Shown in pieces: positions 18,103 through 26,873 of a DNA stretch of 64,000 nucleotides. The DNA is taken from NCBI RefSeq assembly GCF_014217785.1, contig NZ_CP048814.1:2480001-2544000 (forward strand), read 5' to 3'. The DNA is from Rhodococcus triatomae. GTDB lineage: Bacteria; Actinomycetota; Actinomycetes; Mycobacteriales; Mycobacteriaceae. Made by a program: the position numbers and the translations under genes. Below the pieces are notes generated by a model, which saw only the letters and a list, made by a program, of their open reading frames with translations, ran no database searches and was not told the origin of the DNA. The first letter of the stretch is position 1. Each line of letters begins with the position of its first letter.

Positions 18103-18717
18103 CTACGCCTCGGCCGGCGCTCCCGCGACCGCATGTTCCCGGCCGCGGGCGGTCGACACCGTCGAGGCCACCCGTCGGCCGAGGTGCTCCGCTGTCCGTA
18201 GGTCCGAATCGGACGGCGATACGGCCGGTGGCGCATCCGACGGAGACTGCGCCATGGCACCGAGGAAGCCGCCGAGCCGGTTCAGGTCCTCCGCGGAGCC
18301 GTTCGCGGAGTACAGCCAGCCGGGCGGCAGACCCAGACTGACCCAGTGCATTCCGTGCTGCGCGGCAAGGACCACGAAGCTCTGCAGCGTGCTCAGTTTG
18401 TCCCCGTTGACGCCGGCCGAGTTGGTGAAGCCGGCCGCGTACTTGTCTCGCCACGCCTGCGACGACCACGCCGTCGCCGACTCCTCGGCGAACCGGCGGA
18501 ACTCCGCGGACGCGCTGCCCATGTAGGTGGGTGCGCCGAAGACGAGGGCGTCCGCACTGTCGAGGATTGTCCAGAAGTCCGCACCGCGGTCGGTGACGTC
18601 GAGCAGGTGCACACGGACGTTCGGTACCGAGGATGCCCCGCGGGCAACGGATTCCGCTTGGCGAGCGGTGTGGCCGTAGCCACTGTGGAAGACGACGGCG
18701 ACGGTGACGATGCTCAT
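18103..18717 (-). CDS. Flavodoxin-fold NAD(P)H-quinone/FMN reductase (WrbA-like)
   Basis: 204 residues from ATG 18717, which overlaps the upstream stop by ATGA. FMN-binding loop HSGYGHTARQAE (residues 11-22), then ALVFGAPTYMGSASAEFRRF and AGFTNSAGVNGDKLSTL, typical of the WrbA/flavodoxin_2 group. It likely reduces quinones or supplies reduced flavin. Coupling to a nitronate monooxygenase suggests a shared detoxification job. The last ~40 residues are a poorly conserved tail. Confidence 0.87.
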   Translation of the reverse strand: MSIVTVAVVFHSGYGHTARQAESVARGASSVPNVRVHLLDVTDRGADFWTILDSADALVFGAPTYMGSASAEFRRFAEESATAWSSQAWRDKYAAGFTNSAGVNGDKLSTLQSFVVLAAQHGMHWVSLGLPPGWLYSANGSAEDLNRLGGFLGAMAQSPSDAPPAVSPSDSDLRTAEHLGRRVASTVSTARGREHAVAGAPAEA

Positions 18718-19829
18718 GACGTGACTGCTTTCGATTCGGTTCGGCTGCCGGTGGCTGTGGCGAGTGTTCGGGCGGTGTCGGCGACGAGGTACTCGAACAC
18801 CTCGGTGGCGTCTCGCCGGTCGGCGGAGACCGGCGCGCCCTGACCGGACCACAGTGCGAGGAGTTCGGCGTCGCCTCGTGCTGCGGCGGCCGCGCGGAGC
18901 GGTGCGGTGACCCAGGACTGTTGCGGGTAGGGCAGGAGACCGTCGGAATCGGTCTGCTCGTCGAGGAATTCGTTCCGGACACCGCGGGCGAGCCGGCCGG
19001 AGAACGCCCGGGTGAGCGTGGTGTATCGGGCTCGGGGTGACCGCAGTATCTCCTTGTGTACTTCCGGTGCTCCCGATTGGTCGGTGGCGAGGAACGCGGT
19101 ACCCAGCTGTACCGCGGCGGCCCCCAGGATCATGGCGGATGCGACGCCGCGCCCGTCGGTGATGCCTCCTGCGGCGATCACCGGCACGGTGAGTGCGGCC
19201 GACAGCCGGGCCGTCAGTGGCCCGGTGGCCATCGTGTCGCCGCCCGGGCGCAGGAACGCCGGCCGGTGCCCTCCCGCCTCGTATCCGGAGGCGACGACGG
19301 CGTCCACACCCGCATCCTGCAATGCGAGCCCCTCGTCGAGATGGGTTGCCGCGCCGACCGTTCTGATGCCCAGTCGCCGGCACTCGGCGAGAATCTCGGC
19401 ACGGGGGACTCCGAACACGAAGCTGAACACGGCGGGCTTCCGTGCGAGCACGGCGTCCACCTGCGCCTCGAAGTCGACGGCAGCCGGCGCGGAGTGGTCT
19501 TCCGGGGCGAGGCCCACGCGACGGAACCACGGCGCCAGCGACGCGGACCGATGTCGGTGGACGAGCGGGTCGAGCCTCGTCGGTTCCCCGGGCAGGGGCA
19601 CCCACAGGTTCACCGCGAACGGCCGGTCGGTGCTCGCCTGCAGCCGGGCGATCGTCGCGTCCACCTCATGCGGGTGCAGATGGTGGGCCCCGAAGGAACC
19701 GAGGCCGCCGGCCTCGGAGACTGCGGCGGTGAGAGCGATGCGGGAGATTCCGCCCCCGAAGGGGCCCTGCACGATCGGATATCGCACGCCGAGCAGGTCG
19801 GTGAATGGTGTTCGTGTCCAGTCGTTCAC
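18714..19829 (-). CDS. Nitronate monooxygenase / 2-nitropropane dioxygenase family
   Basis: 371 residues from GTG 19829, chosen because AAGGAGG lies 10 bases upstream; longer frames start before it. TIM-barrel FMN enzyme: GVRYPIVQGPFGGGISRIAL, GGLGSFGAHHL, VDAVVASGYEAGGHRP, PVIAAGGITDGRGVASAMILGAAAVQLGTAF. These match NMO-type enzymes that oxidise nitronates (for example propionate-3-nitronate). It is followed by a coupled flavodoxin-like gene and is divergent from a TetR gene with a shared operator. Confidence 0.9.
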   Translation of the reverse strand: MNDWTRTPFTDLLGVRYPIVQGPFGGGISRIALTAAVSEAGGLGSFGAHHLHPHEVDATIARLQASTDRPFAVNLWVPLPGEPTRLDPLVHRHRSASLAPWFRRVGLAPEDHSAPAAVDFEAQVDAVLARKPAVFSFVFGVPRAEILAECRRLGIRTVGAATHLDEGLALQDAGVDAVVASGYEAGGHRPAFLRPGGDTMATGPLTARLSAALTVPVIAAGGITDGRGVASAMILGAAAVQLGTAFLATDQSGAPEVHKEILRSPRARYTTLTRAFSGRLARGVRNEFLDEQTDSDGLLPYPQQSWVTAPLRAAAAARGDAELLALWSGQGAPVSADRRDATEVFEYLVADTARTLATATGSRTESKAVTS

Positions 19830-19880
19830 GAGGTTCGGCCTCCTTGTCCGGCCGGTCGGGTCCCGGCTCGGAATTGAAAC

Positions 19881-19898
19881 TAGACGACCGGTCAACTA
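19881..19898. promoter_or_regulatory. TetR operator between NMO and tetR genes
   Basis: An 18-base near-perfect palindrome of form TAG-N2-GACCGGTC-N2-CTA lies between the nitronate monooxygenase and the divergent TetR gene. Its size and central GACCGGTC core fit a TetR dimer site. Confidence 0.7.
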
Positions 19899-19928
19899 AA
19901 TGCAACGAGAGGGTTGTATCGTGGGCCC

Positions 19929-20519
19929 GTGGGACGGACCAGTGACGCACGCGAACGCATCCTCGACGCCGCCTGCGGCATGATCCGGGATCGTGGGTAC
20001 TCCGCCGTCGGCGTGGCAGAGGTGTGCGCTGCCGCGGACGTCCGCAAGGGCAGCTTCTACCACTACTTCGAGTCCAAACAGGCCCTGACCCGCACGGTGA
20101 TCGAGGGCCACTGGGCCACCGAGCGAGCCAGGTGGATCGCCCGGCTCACCGGCCCGGGAGCCCCCCTGGACCGGCTGGAGGCACTCTTCGCGATGCAGGC
20201 GGACGATCTCCGTTCCGAGCAGGCCGCGGGCGGCGCGATCAACGGCTGCCTCTTCGCGAACCTGTCGTTGGAACTGTCCACTCGCGATCCCGACATCAGG
20301 GCAGACCTCGAGGCGGTCTTCGACGAGCAGACGACGTTGGTCGCCGACGTCCTCGACGAGGCCGTGGCGGCCGGGGAACTGGTACCGGAGACGCAGGTCC
20401 GCGACGTCGCGGCCGCCCTGCTGGCGCAGCTCGAGGGTGTCGTACTGTTCGCGAAACTCCGGAACGACACCGGCTCGCTCGACGGCCTCTGGGACCAGCT
20501 GCGGCGCCTGATCGCCTGA
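19929..20519 (+). CDS. TetR family transcriptional regulator
   Basis: 196 residues from GTG 19929; an in-frame TTG at 19914 sits directly on the GAGAGGG stretch and is less likely. HTH at residues 25-55 (VGVAEVCAAADVRKGSFYHY, FESKQALTR), the AcrR/NemR-like KGSFYHYF form. C-terminal ligand domain with INGCLFANLSLELS and LEGVVLFAKLRND, as in regulators of the TetR_C_6 type that sense electrophiles or aldehydes. Probably controls the divergent NMO-flavodoxin operon through 19881-19898. Confidence 0.88.
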   Translation: MGRTSDARERILDAACGMIRDRGYSAVGVAEVCAAADVRKGSFYHYFESKQALTRTVIEGHWATERARWIARLTGPGAPLDRLEALFAMQADDLRSEQAAGGAINGCLFANLSLELSTRDPDIRADLEAVFDEQTTLVADVLDEAVAAGELVPETQVRDVAAALLAQLEGVVLFAKLRNDTGSLDGLWDQLRRLIA

Positions 20520-20555
20520 CGAGGCCGGTCGAGGGTGCCGCAGTTCCGGTCGCGG

Positions 20556-21953
20556 CTAGTCGGCGGGGAGAACCTCGCCGCGTTCGGCCGCCTTCGCGGC
20601 GACCTCGTCCGGGAAGACGTTGCGGAAGAGGTACAGATCCTGGCCGAGGATCCAGCCGGGTGCGAGCTGGGTGGCGTACCGCTCGAAGTATCCGAGCTGC
20701 TTGCCGAACAGCACCATCTCCTCGGGGCTGGCCACGCCCCACTTCTTGCCGATCGCCACCAGAGCGCCGATCAGGTCACTGATCTTCAGCTCGCCGAGGT
20801 CGCGAGTGAGGATCGGGGTGAGAGCGAACGCGACCTGCCTGCCGATCTCCTCGTCGGTGGCCTTGTGGTCGACGGCATACCCGAGGGCCCGGATTCCCTG
20901 GGCAACCTTCGCGAAGTCCCCGTCGATGAGCGTGGCGTAGAAGAGGGAGCGCAGGATCAGGCGCCATTCCTCGGGAAGCTCACCGACGATGCCGAAGTCG
21001 AGCAGCGTCATGCGGCCGTCCTCGAGGACCCACAGGTTTCCGGCGTGCACGTCGCCGTGGAACGGGCCGTGCAACAGGACCGCCTCGATCCAGACCTTGA
21101 CCCCGCGTCGGATGAGCATCCGGGTGTCCAGGTGGTGGAGATCGTCGAAGCGATCCAGCGGAATGCCGTACATGCGCTCCATGCAGATCACGTGCGGCCC
21201 GCAGTAGTCCCAGTAGATCTCCGGGGTGGTGACGCCCTTGTTGTCGCCGAAGGCACCGATGTTCTCCCGGAACCGGGCCTGCCGGTCCGCTTCGACGGCA
21301 CTGTTGAGCTCCGTCATCGTGGCCGCGTGCAGGTCCCGGATGATCGCGGTGGCGTTCGCGATCCGGAAGAACTCGAGCCGCTCGAGATGACGTGCTCCCC
21401 AGTACGCCGTACGCAGGTCCACCACCATGCGCCGGAAGATGTCGGGACGCTGGACCTTGAGCACGGCCTTGCGGCCGTCGGGCAGGGTGCACGCGTGCAC
21501 CTGTGCCACCGACGCGGCGGCCAGCGGACGGTCGTCGAACTCGTCGAACAACTCGTCGACGGGGTACCCGAGGTCCTCCTCGACGACTCGACGGGCCTTC
21601 TCGGCCGACACCGGCGGGACGTCGTCCAGGCAGCGGAGACAGGCGTTCGCCAGGGGCGCGGGGAACACGCCGGACGACGACGCCATGAGCTGGCCGAGCT
21701 TGACGAACGTCGGGCCCAGCGCCTCGAAGCCGTTGACGATGCCCTCGCAGGCCACGTCCACCGCGCGTCTGCCTCGCGGCCGGACCGCCCACGTGAGCAG
21801 TGCCCACAGCGTGTGCACCACGACCGCGACGGCGATGACCAGCGCGCGCGAGATCTCGGCCAGCCGGAACCGCTCGAGCGGCTCCGAATGCACCGTCAGG
21901 GCCTCGGCAGGCGGCCCGCCCGCGAACGGGCCGACCGGTCGGGACTGCGGCAC
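20556..21953 (-). CDS. ABC1/AarF/UbiB family atypical kinase
   Basis: 465 residues from GTG 21953 with GGAAGGG upstream. Hallmarks in order: a membrane-like helix at ~37-57, the KxGQ motif (LGPTFVKLGQLMASSSG, residues 79-95), the Ala-rich loop AAASVAQVHACTLPDG, the lysine strand AVLKVQRP, the HGDVHAGNLWV catalytic loop and LLDFGIVG. UbiB-type kinases/ATPases support isoprenoid-quinone or lipid metabolism; a menaquinone link is plausible in this taxon. It follows a TetR gene convergently. The N-terminal ~25 residues before VHSEPLERF are low complexity, so a shorter start is possible. Confidence 0.88.
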   Translation of the reverse strand: MPQSRPVGPFAGGPPAEALTVHSEPLERFRLAEISRALVIAVAVVVHTLWALLTWAVRPRGRRAVDVACEGIVNGFEALGPTFVKLGQLMASSSGVFPAPLANACLRCLDDVPPVSAEKARRVVEEDLGYPVDELFDEFDDRPLAAASVAQVHACTLPDGRKAVLKVQRPDIFRRMVVDLRTAYWGARHLERLEFFRIANATAIIRDLHAATMTELNSAVEADRQARFRENIGAFGDNKGVTTPEIYWDYCGPHVICMERMYGIPLDRFDDLHHLDTRMLIRRGVKVWIEAVLLHGPFHGDVHAGNLWVLEDGRMTLLDFGIVGELPEEWRLILRSLFYATLIDGDFAKVAQGIRALGYAVDHKATDEEIGRQVAFALTPILTRDLGELKISDLIGALVAIGKKWGVASPEEMVLFGKQLGYFERYATQLAPGWILGQDLYLFRNVFPDEVAAKAAERGEVLPAD

Positions 21954-22146
21954 GTGCTGTTCCCTTCCGTGCGAAGGACCGGGTTCCTGCGGGACAGGGC
22001 TCGGCCGGCCGGTGCTCGACCGGCCCGGGCCTGCGTCGGAGGCTGTAGTTCCCACGATTCTCTTTCTTACCGAGGTGTTGCCCGCAACGGTAGCCCGGAT
22101 CACAGCTACGGCCGAACTCCGCGTCCGGACCGGTAGCCGGAAGCCG

Positions 22147-22998
22147 TCAAATACCCAGCTCAGCGGCCAGTTCGCGCAGCGCAGGGATCGGATCGTCCGG
22201 TGCAGGAAGTACCTGGATTGCCACATGATCGGCCCCGGCGTCCAGATGCAGGCGCAGCTGCCCGGCCACCGCGGGGGCATCGCCGTGCGCGACGAGCGCG
22301 TCGATCAGCGCGTCGCTGCCGCCGTCGGCGAGGTCCTCGTCCCGGTACCCGAGCCGCTTCAGGTTGTTCACGTAGTTGCGCAGGTGCAGGTAGGGGTTCT
22401 CGACGGCATCGCGTCCGATCGGCCGCGCCACGGCCGGGTCGGTTCCGAGCATCACCTTCTCCTCGGGAGCGAGGATCTTGTCCGGGCCGAGAATCGCGCG
22501 GGCGTCGTGCGTGTGGCGCGGCGTGGTCAGGTACGGGTGTGCTCCCGCGGCGCGGGTCGCCGACAACTCGAGCACCTTCGGCCCGAGCGCGGCGAGGACG
22601 CGTCGCTCGCTCGGCACCCCGGCCGCGTCGAGAACGTCGAGATACTCGATCAGCGAGGCGTACGGCGCCCGATAGGCCTGGCCCTGTTCCCGGTGGCCGA
22701 CGCCGATACCGAGCAGGAAGCGGCCCGGGTGACGCCGTTCGATCCGGTGGTAGGACTCGGCGATGTCGGCGGCGGGCGCCGTCCAGATGTTCACGATCCC
22801 GGTGGCGATCGTGAGGTGATCGGTGGCGTCGAGCAGTTCTTCGACGATGCCGAGGTCGGCCGCCGGCGAGCCGCCGACCCACAGGGTCCCGTAGCCGAGC
22901 TTCTCGATCTCCGTGCCCTGTCGCGGCGTGAGCCCGTAGGCCGTGCGCCAGACACCGAATGTTCCGAGTGGGGGTGTGGTCGCTCCTGAATCGGTCAT
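22147..22998 (-). CDS. LLM class F420-dependent oxidoreductase
   Basis: 283 residues from ATG 22998 (TTG 23010 adds four residues). Luciferase-like TIM barrel: GTFGVWRTAYGLTPRQGTEI, GYGTLWVGGSPAADL, LTIATGIVNIWTAPA, GRFLLGIGVGHREQG and a C-terminal LDAGADHVAIQVLP. This set fits the TIGR03620-like F420 group common in mycobacteria and rhodococci. Substrate unknown. It is divergent from a DUF72 gene. Confidence 0.87.
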   Translation of the reverse strand: MTDSGATTPPLGTFGVWRTAYGLTPRQGTEIEKLGYGTLWVGGSPAADLGIVEELLDATDHLTIATGIVNIWTAPAADIAESYHRIERRHPGRFLLGIGVGHREQGQAYRAPYASLIEYLDVLDAAGVPSERRVLAALGPKVLELSATRAAGAHPYLTTPRHTHDARAILGPDKILAPEEKVMLGTDPAVARPIGRDAVENPYLHLRNYVNNLKRLGYRDEDLADGGSDALIDALVAHGDAPAVAGQLRLHLDAGADHVAIQVLPAPDDPIPALRELAAELGI

Positions 22999-23069
22999 GC
23001 TCCGATTCAACCCGCCGGGCTTGCCCGGGATTCCGTTTCACGCGCGGGGCGTCGTCCTAGGCTGTGAGG

Positions 23070-23885
23070 ATGGCTCGGGCCCGCATCGGAATCTCGGGGT
23101 GGACATACCCGGGGTGGCGGGGCGACTTCTATCCGGCGGGGTTGCCTCGTCGACGAGAACTGGCCTACGCGGCGGAGCGACTGGCGTCGATCGAGATCAA
23201 CGGATCCTTCTACGCGCTGCAGAAGCCGTCGAGTTATGCCCGGTGGCGGGACGAGACGCCCGCCGAGTTCGTGTTCGCGGTGAAGGGCGGCCGCTACATC
23301 ACCCATGTCGAGCGGTTGCGGGACGTGACCGAGGCACTCGCCAACTTCTTCGCCTCCGGGGTGTTGGCGCTCGGGCCCAAGCTGGGGCCACTGCTGTGGC
23401 AGTTGCCCCCGACGCTGCAGTTCGATGCCGACCTGCTGGGCGCCTTTCTGCAGCAGCTTCCGCGCAGCACCACGGACGCGGCAGCACTCGGTGCCCGGCA
23501 CGGCGAGAAGGTCTCCGGGGATCGGGTGTACCTCGATGTCGTGGCGGATGTGCCGGTGCGGCACGCGATCGAGGTGCGCCACCCGAGTTTCGACACGGCG
23601 CCCGCCCGCGCGCTGTTCGAGCGGCACGAGGTGGCCGTAGTCCTCGCCGACACAGCGGGCCGCTACCCGGTGATCGATTCTCCGGCAGAGGAGTTCGCGT
23701 ACCTTCGCCTCCACGGCGACCGCGAGTTGTATGCGAGCGGCTACACGGCCGAGGCGTTGGACCGGTGGGCGAGCCACATCCGGGCGTACGTCGCCGACGG
23801 CCGCGACGTGTACGCCTATTTCGACAACGACATGAAGGGCTTCGCGCCGCGGGATGCCCGGCGGCTGGACCGGCTCGTGGTGTGA
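23070..23885 (+). CDS. DUF72 domain-containing protein
   Basis: 271 residues from ATG 23070 (GTG 23064 also possible). Opens with RARIGISGWTYPGWRGDFYP, then IEINGSFYALQKPSSYARW and FVFAVKGGRYITH, the hallmark order of DUF72 TIM-barrel proteins. Ends with AYFDNDMKGFAPRDARRL. Function of the family is not established; some members may act on nucleic acids or sugars. Transcribed away from the F420-type gene. Confidence 0.9.
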   Translation: MARARIGISGWTYPGWRGDFYPAGLPRRRELAYAAERLASIEINGSFYALQKPSSYARWRDETPAEFVFAVKGGRYITHVERLRDVTEALANFFASGVLALGPKLGPLLWQLPPTLQFDADLLGAFLQQLPRSTTDAAALGARHGEKVSGDRVYLDVVADVPVRHAIEVRHPSFDTAPARALFERHEVAVVLADTAGRYPVIDSPAEEFAYLRLHGDRELYASGYTAEALDRWASHIRAYVADGRDVYAYFDNDMKGFAPRDARRLDRLVV

Positions 23886-23992
23886 GTCGCTCGACGAATG
23901 GACCGGGCCCGCCCCCGCGGCTACCCTTCGCGGTGACGGAAATGTCCGGCCGGGTGGGGGCCGAGCCGTCGTCGAACGATGGAGGGGGACAC

Positions 23993-24478
23993 GTGATACG
24001 AGGATCGTTGCAGGAACCACCGGTGCGGGCCGGGGTGGGGGTCGAGGTCCGTATCGACGAACACCTGCTGCCCGACCGGATCGTGATCGATACGGGTTGG
24101 TGCCGTGACCGATCGCCGGCGGACCTCGGCGACGCCGTCATGGCGGGATACCGGCGGGCGGTGCGGGCGCGGGTCCGTCGCACGTGGCGTGAACTTCCTC
24201 GACTGGTCTCGACGTCGGTATTCGATCCGGGGGATCGGCCGGACGAGACGAGGAGTGCCACCAGCGATGTCGTGTGCGCGAGCGGTGTGCCCGCAGTGGT
24301 GGTCCGAGCCGACCACCTCGGTCTCACGGCAGTCGAAGTCTCCGCGGACCGACTTCTGCGGGAGGCAGGTGCCGACGAGGTCGCCCGCGAGATCCTCCGG
24401 TGCGTGGATCGGTTGCGTCCGACCGAACCGCGCCCCCGTCTCGCCGCCGAACTGATGGCGTCCGAACTGGCCCTCTGA
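23993..24478 (+). CDS. Hypothetical protein with YbaB/EbfC-like segment
   Basis: 161 residues from GTG 23993, where GGAGG sits 7 bases upstream; an ATG at 23942 would add 17 residues. Residues ~20-60 (VRIDEHLLPDRIVIDTGWCR, SPADLGDAVMAGYRRAVRAR) resemble the YbaB/EbfC fold as found in mycolata secretion-linked proteins, but this is a weak match by eye. The second half (VVCASGVPAVVVRADHLGLT, ADRLLREAGADEVAREIL) is unassigned. Cytosolic. It may form a unit with the next gene 72 bases on. Confidence 0.6.
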   Translation: MIRGSLQEPPVRAGVGVEVRIDEHLLPDRIVIDTGWCRDRSPADLGDAVMAGYRRAVRARVRRTWRELPRLVSTSVFDPGDRPDETRSATSDVVCASGVPAVVVRADHLGLTAVEVSADRLLREAGADEVAREILRCVDRLRPTEPRPRLAAELMASELAL

Positions 24479-24550
24479 ACCGTGTCGGTGAGCTCTGGCA
24501 AGGTGGACGGCGCGCCGGCAGCGGCGCACGTGAACAGGCAGGAGTGAGCG

Positions 24551-25039
24551 ATGTGTCCCGACCAGGTGTGGCCCGGCCATTGGCCGCGGACGGCCCGTGA
24601 CATCGCCGCGGCCACGGTCGACGCGGTCGAGGCCGCGCACGGCACACGGCGCGGCGCATGCGGCGAGGCCCTGGACCGCTTGGCGGAACTGCCCGCGGAT
24701 CAGGTCGTCGCGACTCACTCGGGAATCGTGCGGGAGCTCCTCGAAGCCGCGCACCCGGACGGATTGTCCACGGAGAACGCCCAGGACGTCCTGCGTCGAT
24801 GCGCCGGTGCCGTGAGCTGGTTTCCCGACCTGGACGTCGGTGCGCTCGGAACCGTGCTCACCGGGGCGCTGGGGCTCGGCGATCCCGACGAGTCCGTGGC
24901 GCCGCAGCGAGGCGGTGTCCTCGCAGCCTCCGTCGTCGTCATCGCCGATCTCGCCGCCGCGGCACAGGTTCCGGTAGCGGCGGCCACTCGGCGCGCGGTC
25001 GACGAGATCGCCCGTGCGGAAACCGTCGAGATGCCCTGA
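24551..25039 (+). CDS. Hypothetical protein
   Basis: 162 residues, ATG 24551 with a strong CAGGAG site. Mostly alpha-helical and acidic. It contains an HSGIVRELLEAAHPDGLST segment and a C-terminal LAASVVVIADLAAAAQVPVA stretch that is hydrophobic but short of a convincing membrane helix. No named domain recognised. Same strand as the preceding hypothetical gene, so possibly one transcript. Confidence 0.6.
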   Translation: MCPDQVWPGHWPRTARDIAAATVDAVEAAHGTRRGACGEALDRLAELPADQVVATHSGIVRELLEAAHPDGLSTENAQDVLRRCAGAVSWFPDLDVGALGTVLTGALGLGDPDESVAPQRGGVLAASVVVIADLAAAAQVPVAAATRRAVDEIARAETVEMP

Positions 25040-25060
25040 TCGCCGGCAGGCACCCGGCCG

Positions 25061-25669
25061 TCATCGGCCGTCCCGCCCGGACGTTGCGGACGACGCCGCA
25101 GATGTCGCTGTCGCACCGCATCGCAGCCCGTCGAGGAAGATGTCGACGAGCTTGGACACCATCTGCGCGGTCATCTCCTCGACGACGCGCACCTGCGGCC
25201 TGGTGAGGAGCGCGATCCCGAGAATGAACTCGAGCGGTTCCACATCGGCTCGCATGACGCCTGCCTGCTGTGCCGTCCGGATCAACCGGGTGACGGTGTC
25301 CTTCGTCCCGGCCCGCTTCTGCAGTACGGCGTCGGGAAGTTCCTGAAAGCTCTCGTTCACGACGGCGGGCATGATGGCGCCGATCCGGAACTCCACCGCG
25401 GCGTCGACGAAGTCCCGTACCGCGGCCGCCGGGTCGTGTGCGGCCTTCGCGAGGGCACGGTCGGCCGCCGTGCTCATGTCCTCCAGGGTGGCCATCGCCA
25501 CGGCATACGCGAGGTCCTCGCGGGTGGGGAAGTTGCGGTAGAGGGTGGCGATCCCCACGCCCGCCTCCTCCGCGATCGCGTCGAGGGGCGCGGTGTGCCC
25601 CCGTTCGGCGAACACCGACCGGGCCGCCGAGATCAGCGCGTCCCGTCGTCGTGCCGCATCCGCGCGCAT
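25061..25669 (-). CDS. TetR family transcriptional regulator
   Basis: 202 residues, ATG 25669. HTH at residues 26-60 (PLDAIAEEAGVGIATLYRNF, PTREDLAYAV). Its C-terminal ligand domain is of the TetR_C type found near drug-efflux genes. Divergent from a membrane protein gene; the gap holds two 15-base palindromes and a -35-like TTGACA on the plus strand, so it very probably represses that gene. Confidence 0.92.
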   Translation of the reverse strand: MRADAARRRDALISAARSVFAERGHTAPLDAIAEEAGVGIATLYRNFPTREDLAYAVAMATLEDMSTAADRALAKAAHDPAAAVRDFVDAAVEFRIGAIMPAVVNESFQELPDAVLQKRAGTKDTVTRLIRTAQQAGVMRADVEPLEFILGIALLTRPQVRVVEEMTAQMVSKLVDIFLDGLRCGATATSAASSATSGRDGR

Positions 25670-25696
25670 GTCTCACCTCCGTTCGCACGTCACGTG

Positions 25697-25725
25697 TTGA
25701 CAAACCACTCTAACCGGAGAAAAAT
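25697..25725 (+). promoter_or_regulatory. Candidate promoter of the membrane protein gene
   Basis: TTGACA (25697-25702) is followed after 17 bases by AAAAAT (25720-25725). The -10 part falls inside the first palindrome (25716-25730), so a bound repressor would block polymerase. The -10 match is weak. Confidence 0.45.
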
Positions 25726-25753
25726 TCTCCACATATACGGAGGAAAATCCTCC
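25716..25753. promoter_or_regulatory. Twin palindromic TetR operators
   Basis: Two 15-base palindromes, GGAGAA-AAA-TTCTCC (25716-25730) and GGAGGA-AAA-TCCTCC (25739-25753), have centres 23 bases apart between a TetR gene and its divergent neighbour. Near-identical arms and the same AAA centre argue that both bind the same repressor. Confidence 0.8.
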
Positions 25754-25784
25754 ACTAATCATTCTCCGTCAGGGAAGGTCCGTC

Positions 25785-26831
25785 ATGTCCGCCGAAACCG
25801 CATCGACCACCGACCGGGGCGCCCCCACAGGACCACCGGCCGCCGTGAAGCTCGCAGGTGTGGTCGTGGCACTGACCGCGGTCATCACCGCCATGCTCCT
25901 CGCCTTCGTCCTTCCGACGATCAACAGCGGTCCCCACGACCTGCCTCTCGGAGTCGCCGGGCCCGAGGCAGCCGTCTCGCAGATCGAGGCCGGCCTCTCC
26001 GAGATGCGCCCCGGCGCGTTCGAGACCCGCGAGTACCCCGACGCCGATGCCGTGCGTACCGGGATCGAGTATCGCGAGGTGGTGGGCGGCATCGTCGTCG
26101 GCCCGGAGGGGCCCACCGTTATGGTGGCATCGGCGGGTGGGGTGCCGATTTCCCAGGCACTCACCGGTCTCGCAGAAGGATTGCGTGAGGCGACGGGGGC
26201 GCCCGTGCCGGTCGAGGACGTCGTGCCACTGCCTGCCGACGACCCCACCGGTGCCGGACTGAGCATGCTCGCTCTGCCCCTCGTGTTCGGCGGGATGGTG
26301 CCCGCGATCGCGCTCGTTCGTCTGTTCGCGCACAGCCTCACCCAGCGCATCGTCGGGGCTGTCTCGTTCGCGATTCTCGCCGGATTCGCCCTCACCGCGG
26401 TCCTTCAGTACGGCTTCGGCAGTCTGACCGGCAACTTCGTCGGGACGTCGCTCGCGGTGTCTGCCGGGATCGGCGCGATCTCCCTCACCCTGCTGGGTCT
26501 CGAGTCACTCTTCGGGCTGCCGGGTTTCGCGGTGGGAGCGGTGACGATGGTCTTCGTCGCCAACCCGCTCTCCGGTATGGCGACCACCGGGTCCTGGCTG
26601 CCGGCCGGGTGGGGCACGCTCGGTCAGCTTCTTCCTCCCGGTGCCACCGGAACCGTCGTCCGGTCCGCCGGATACTTCGACGGCCACGGCGCGGGTGGTG
26701 CTCTTGTCGTCCTCGCCTGCTGGATCGCGGCGGGCACGATCCTGTGTGTGGCGGGCGCTCGTTTCGGGCGCCGGGGTGGTGCCGACGAGCCCTCCGCTCG
26801 ACTCGACGACACCGCGACCCCGGCGGGTTAG
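25785..26831 (+). CDS. ABC-2/YhgE-like membrane transport protein
   Basis: 348 residues, ATG 25785. One N-terminal membrane helix (LAGVVVALTAVITAMLLAFVL), an extracytoplasmic domain of about 130 residues, then about five membrane helices ending near residue 330. The layout (helix, external domain, helix bundle) resembles ABC-2-type permeases and YhgE/Pip-like proteins, without an ATPase gene beside it. Control by the divergent TetR suggests an efflux or envelope function. Function uncertain. Confidence 0.72.
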   Translation: MSAETASTTDRGAPTGPPAAVKLAGVVVALTAVITAMLLAFVLPTINSGPHDLPLGVAGPEAAVSQIEAGLSEMRPGAFETREYPDADAVRTGIEYREVVGGIVVGPEGPTVMVASAGGVPISQALTGLAEGLREATGAPVPVEDVVPLPADDPTGAGLSMLALPLVFGGMVPAIALVRLFAHSLTQRIVGAVSFAILAGFALTAVLQYGFGSLTGNFVGTSLAVSAGIGAISLTLLGLESLFGLPGFAVGAVTMVFVANPLSGMATTGSWLPAGWGTLGQLLPPGATGTVVRSAGYFDGHGAGGALVVLACWIAAGTILCVAGARFGRRGGADEPSARLDDTATPAG

Positions 26832-26873
26832 GCTGCGAGCGAGTCGAGTTCTCACGTCGGGAAGGGGCGCATC

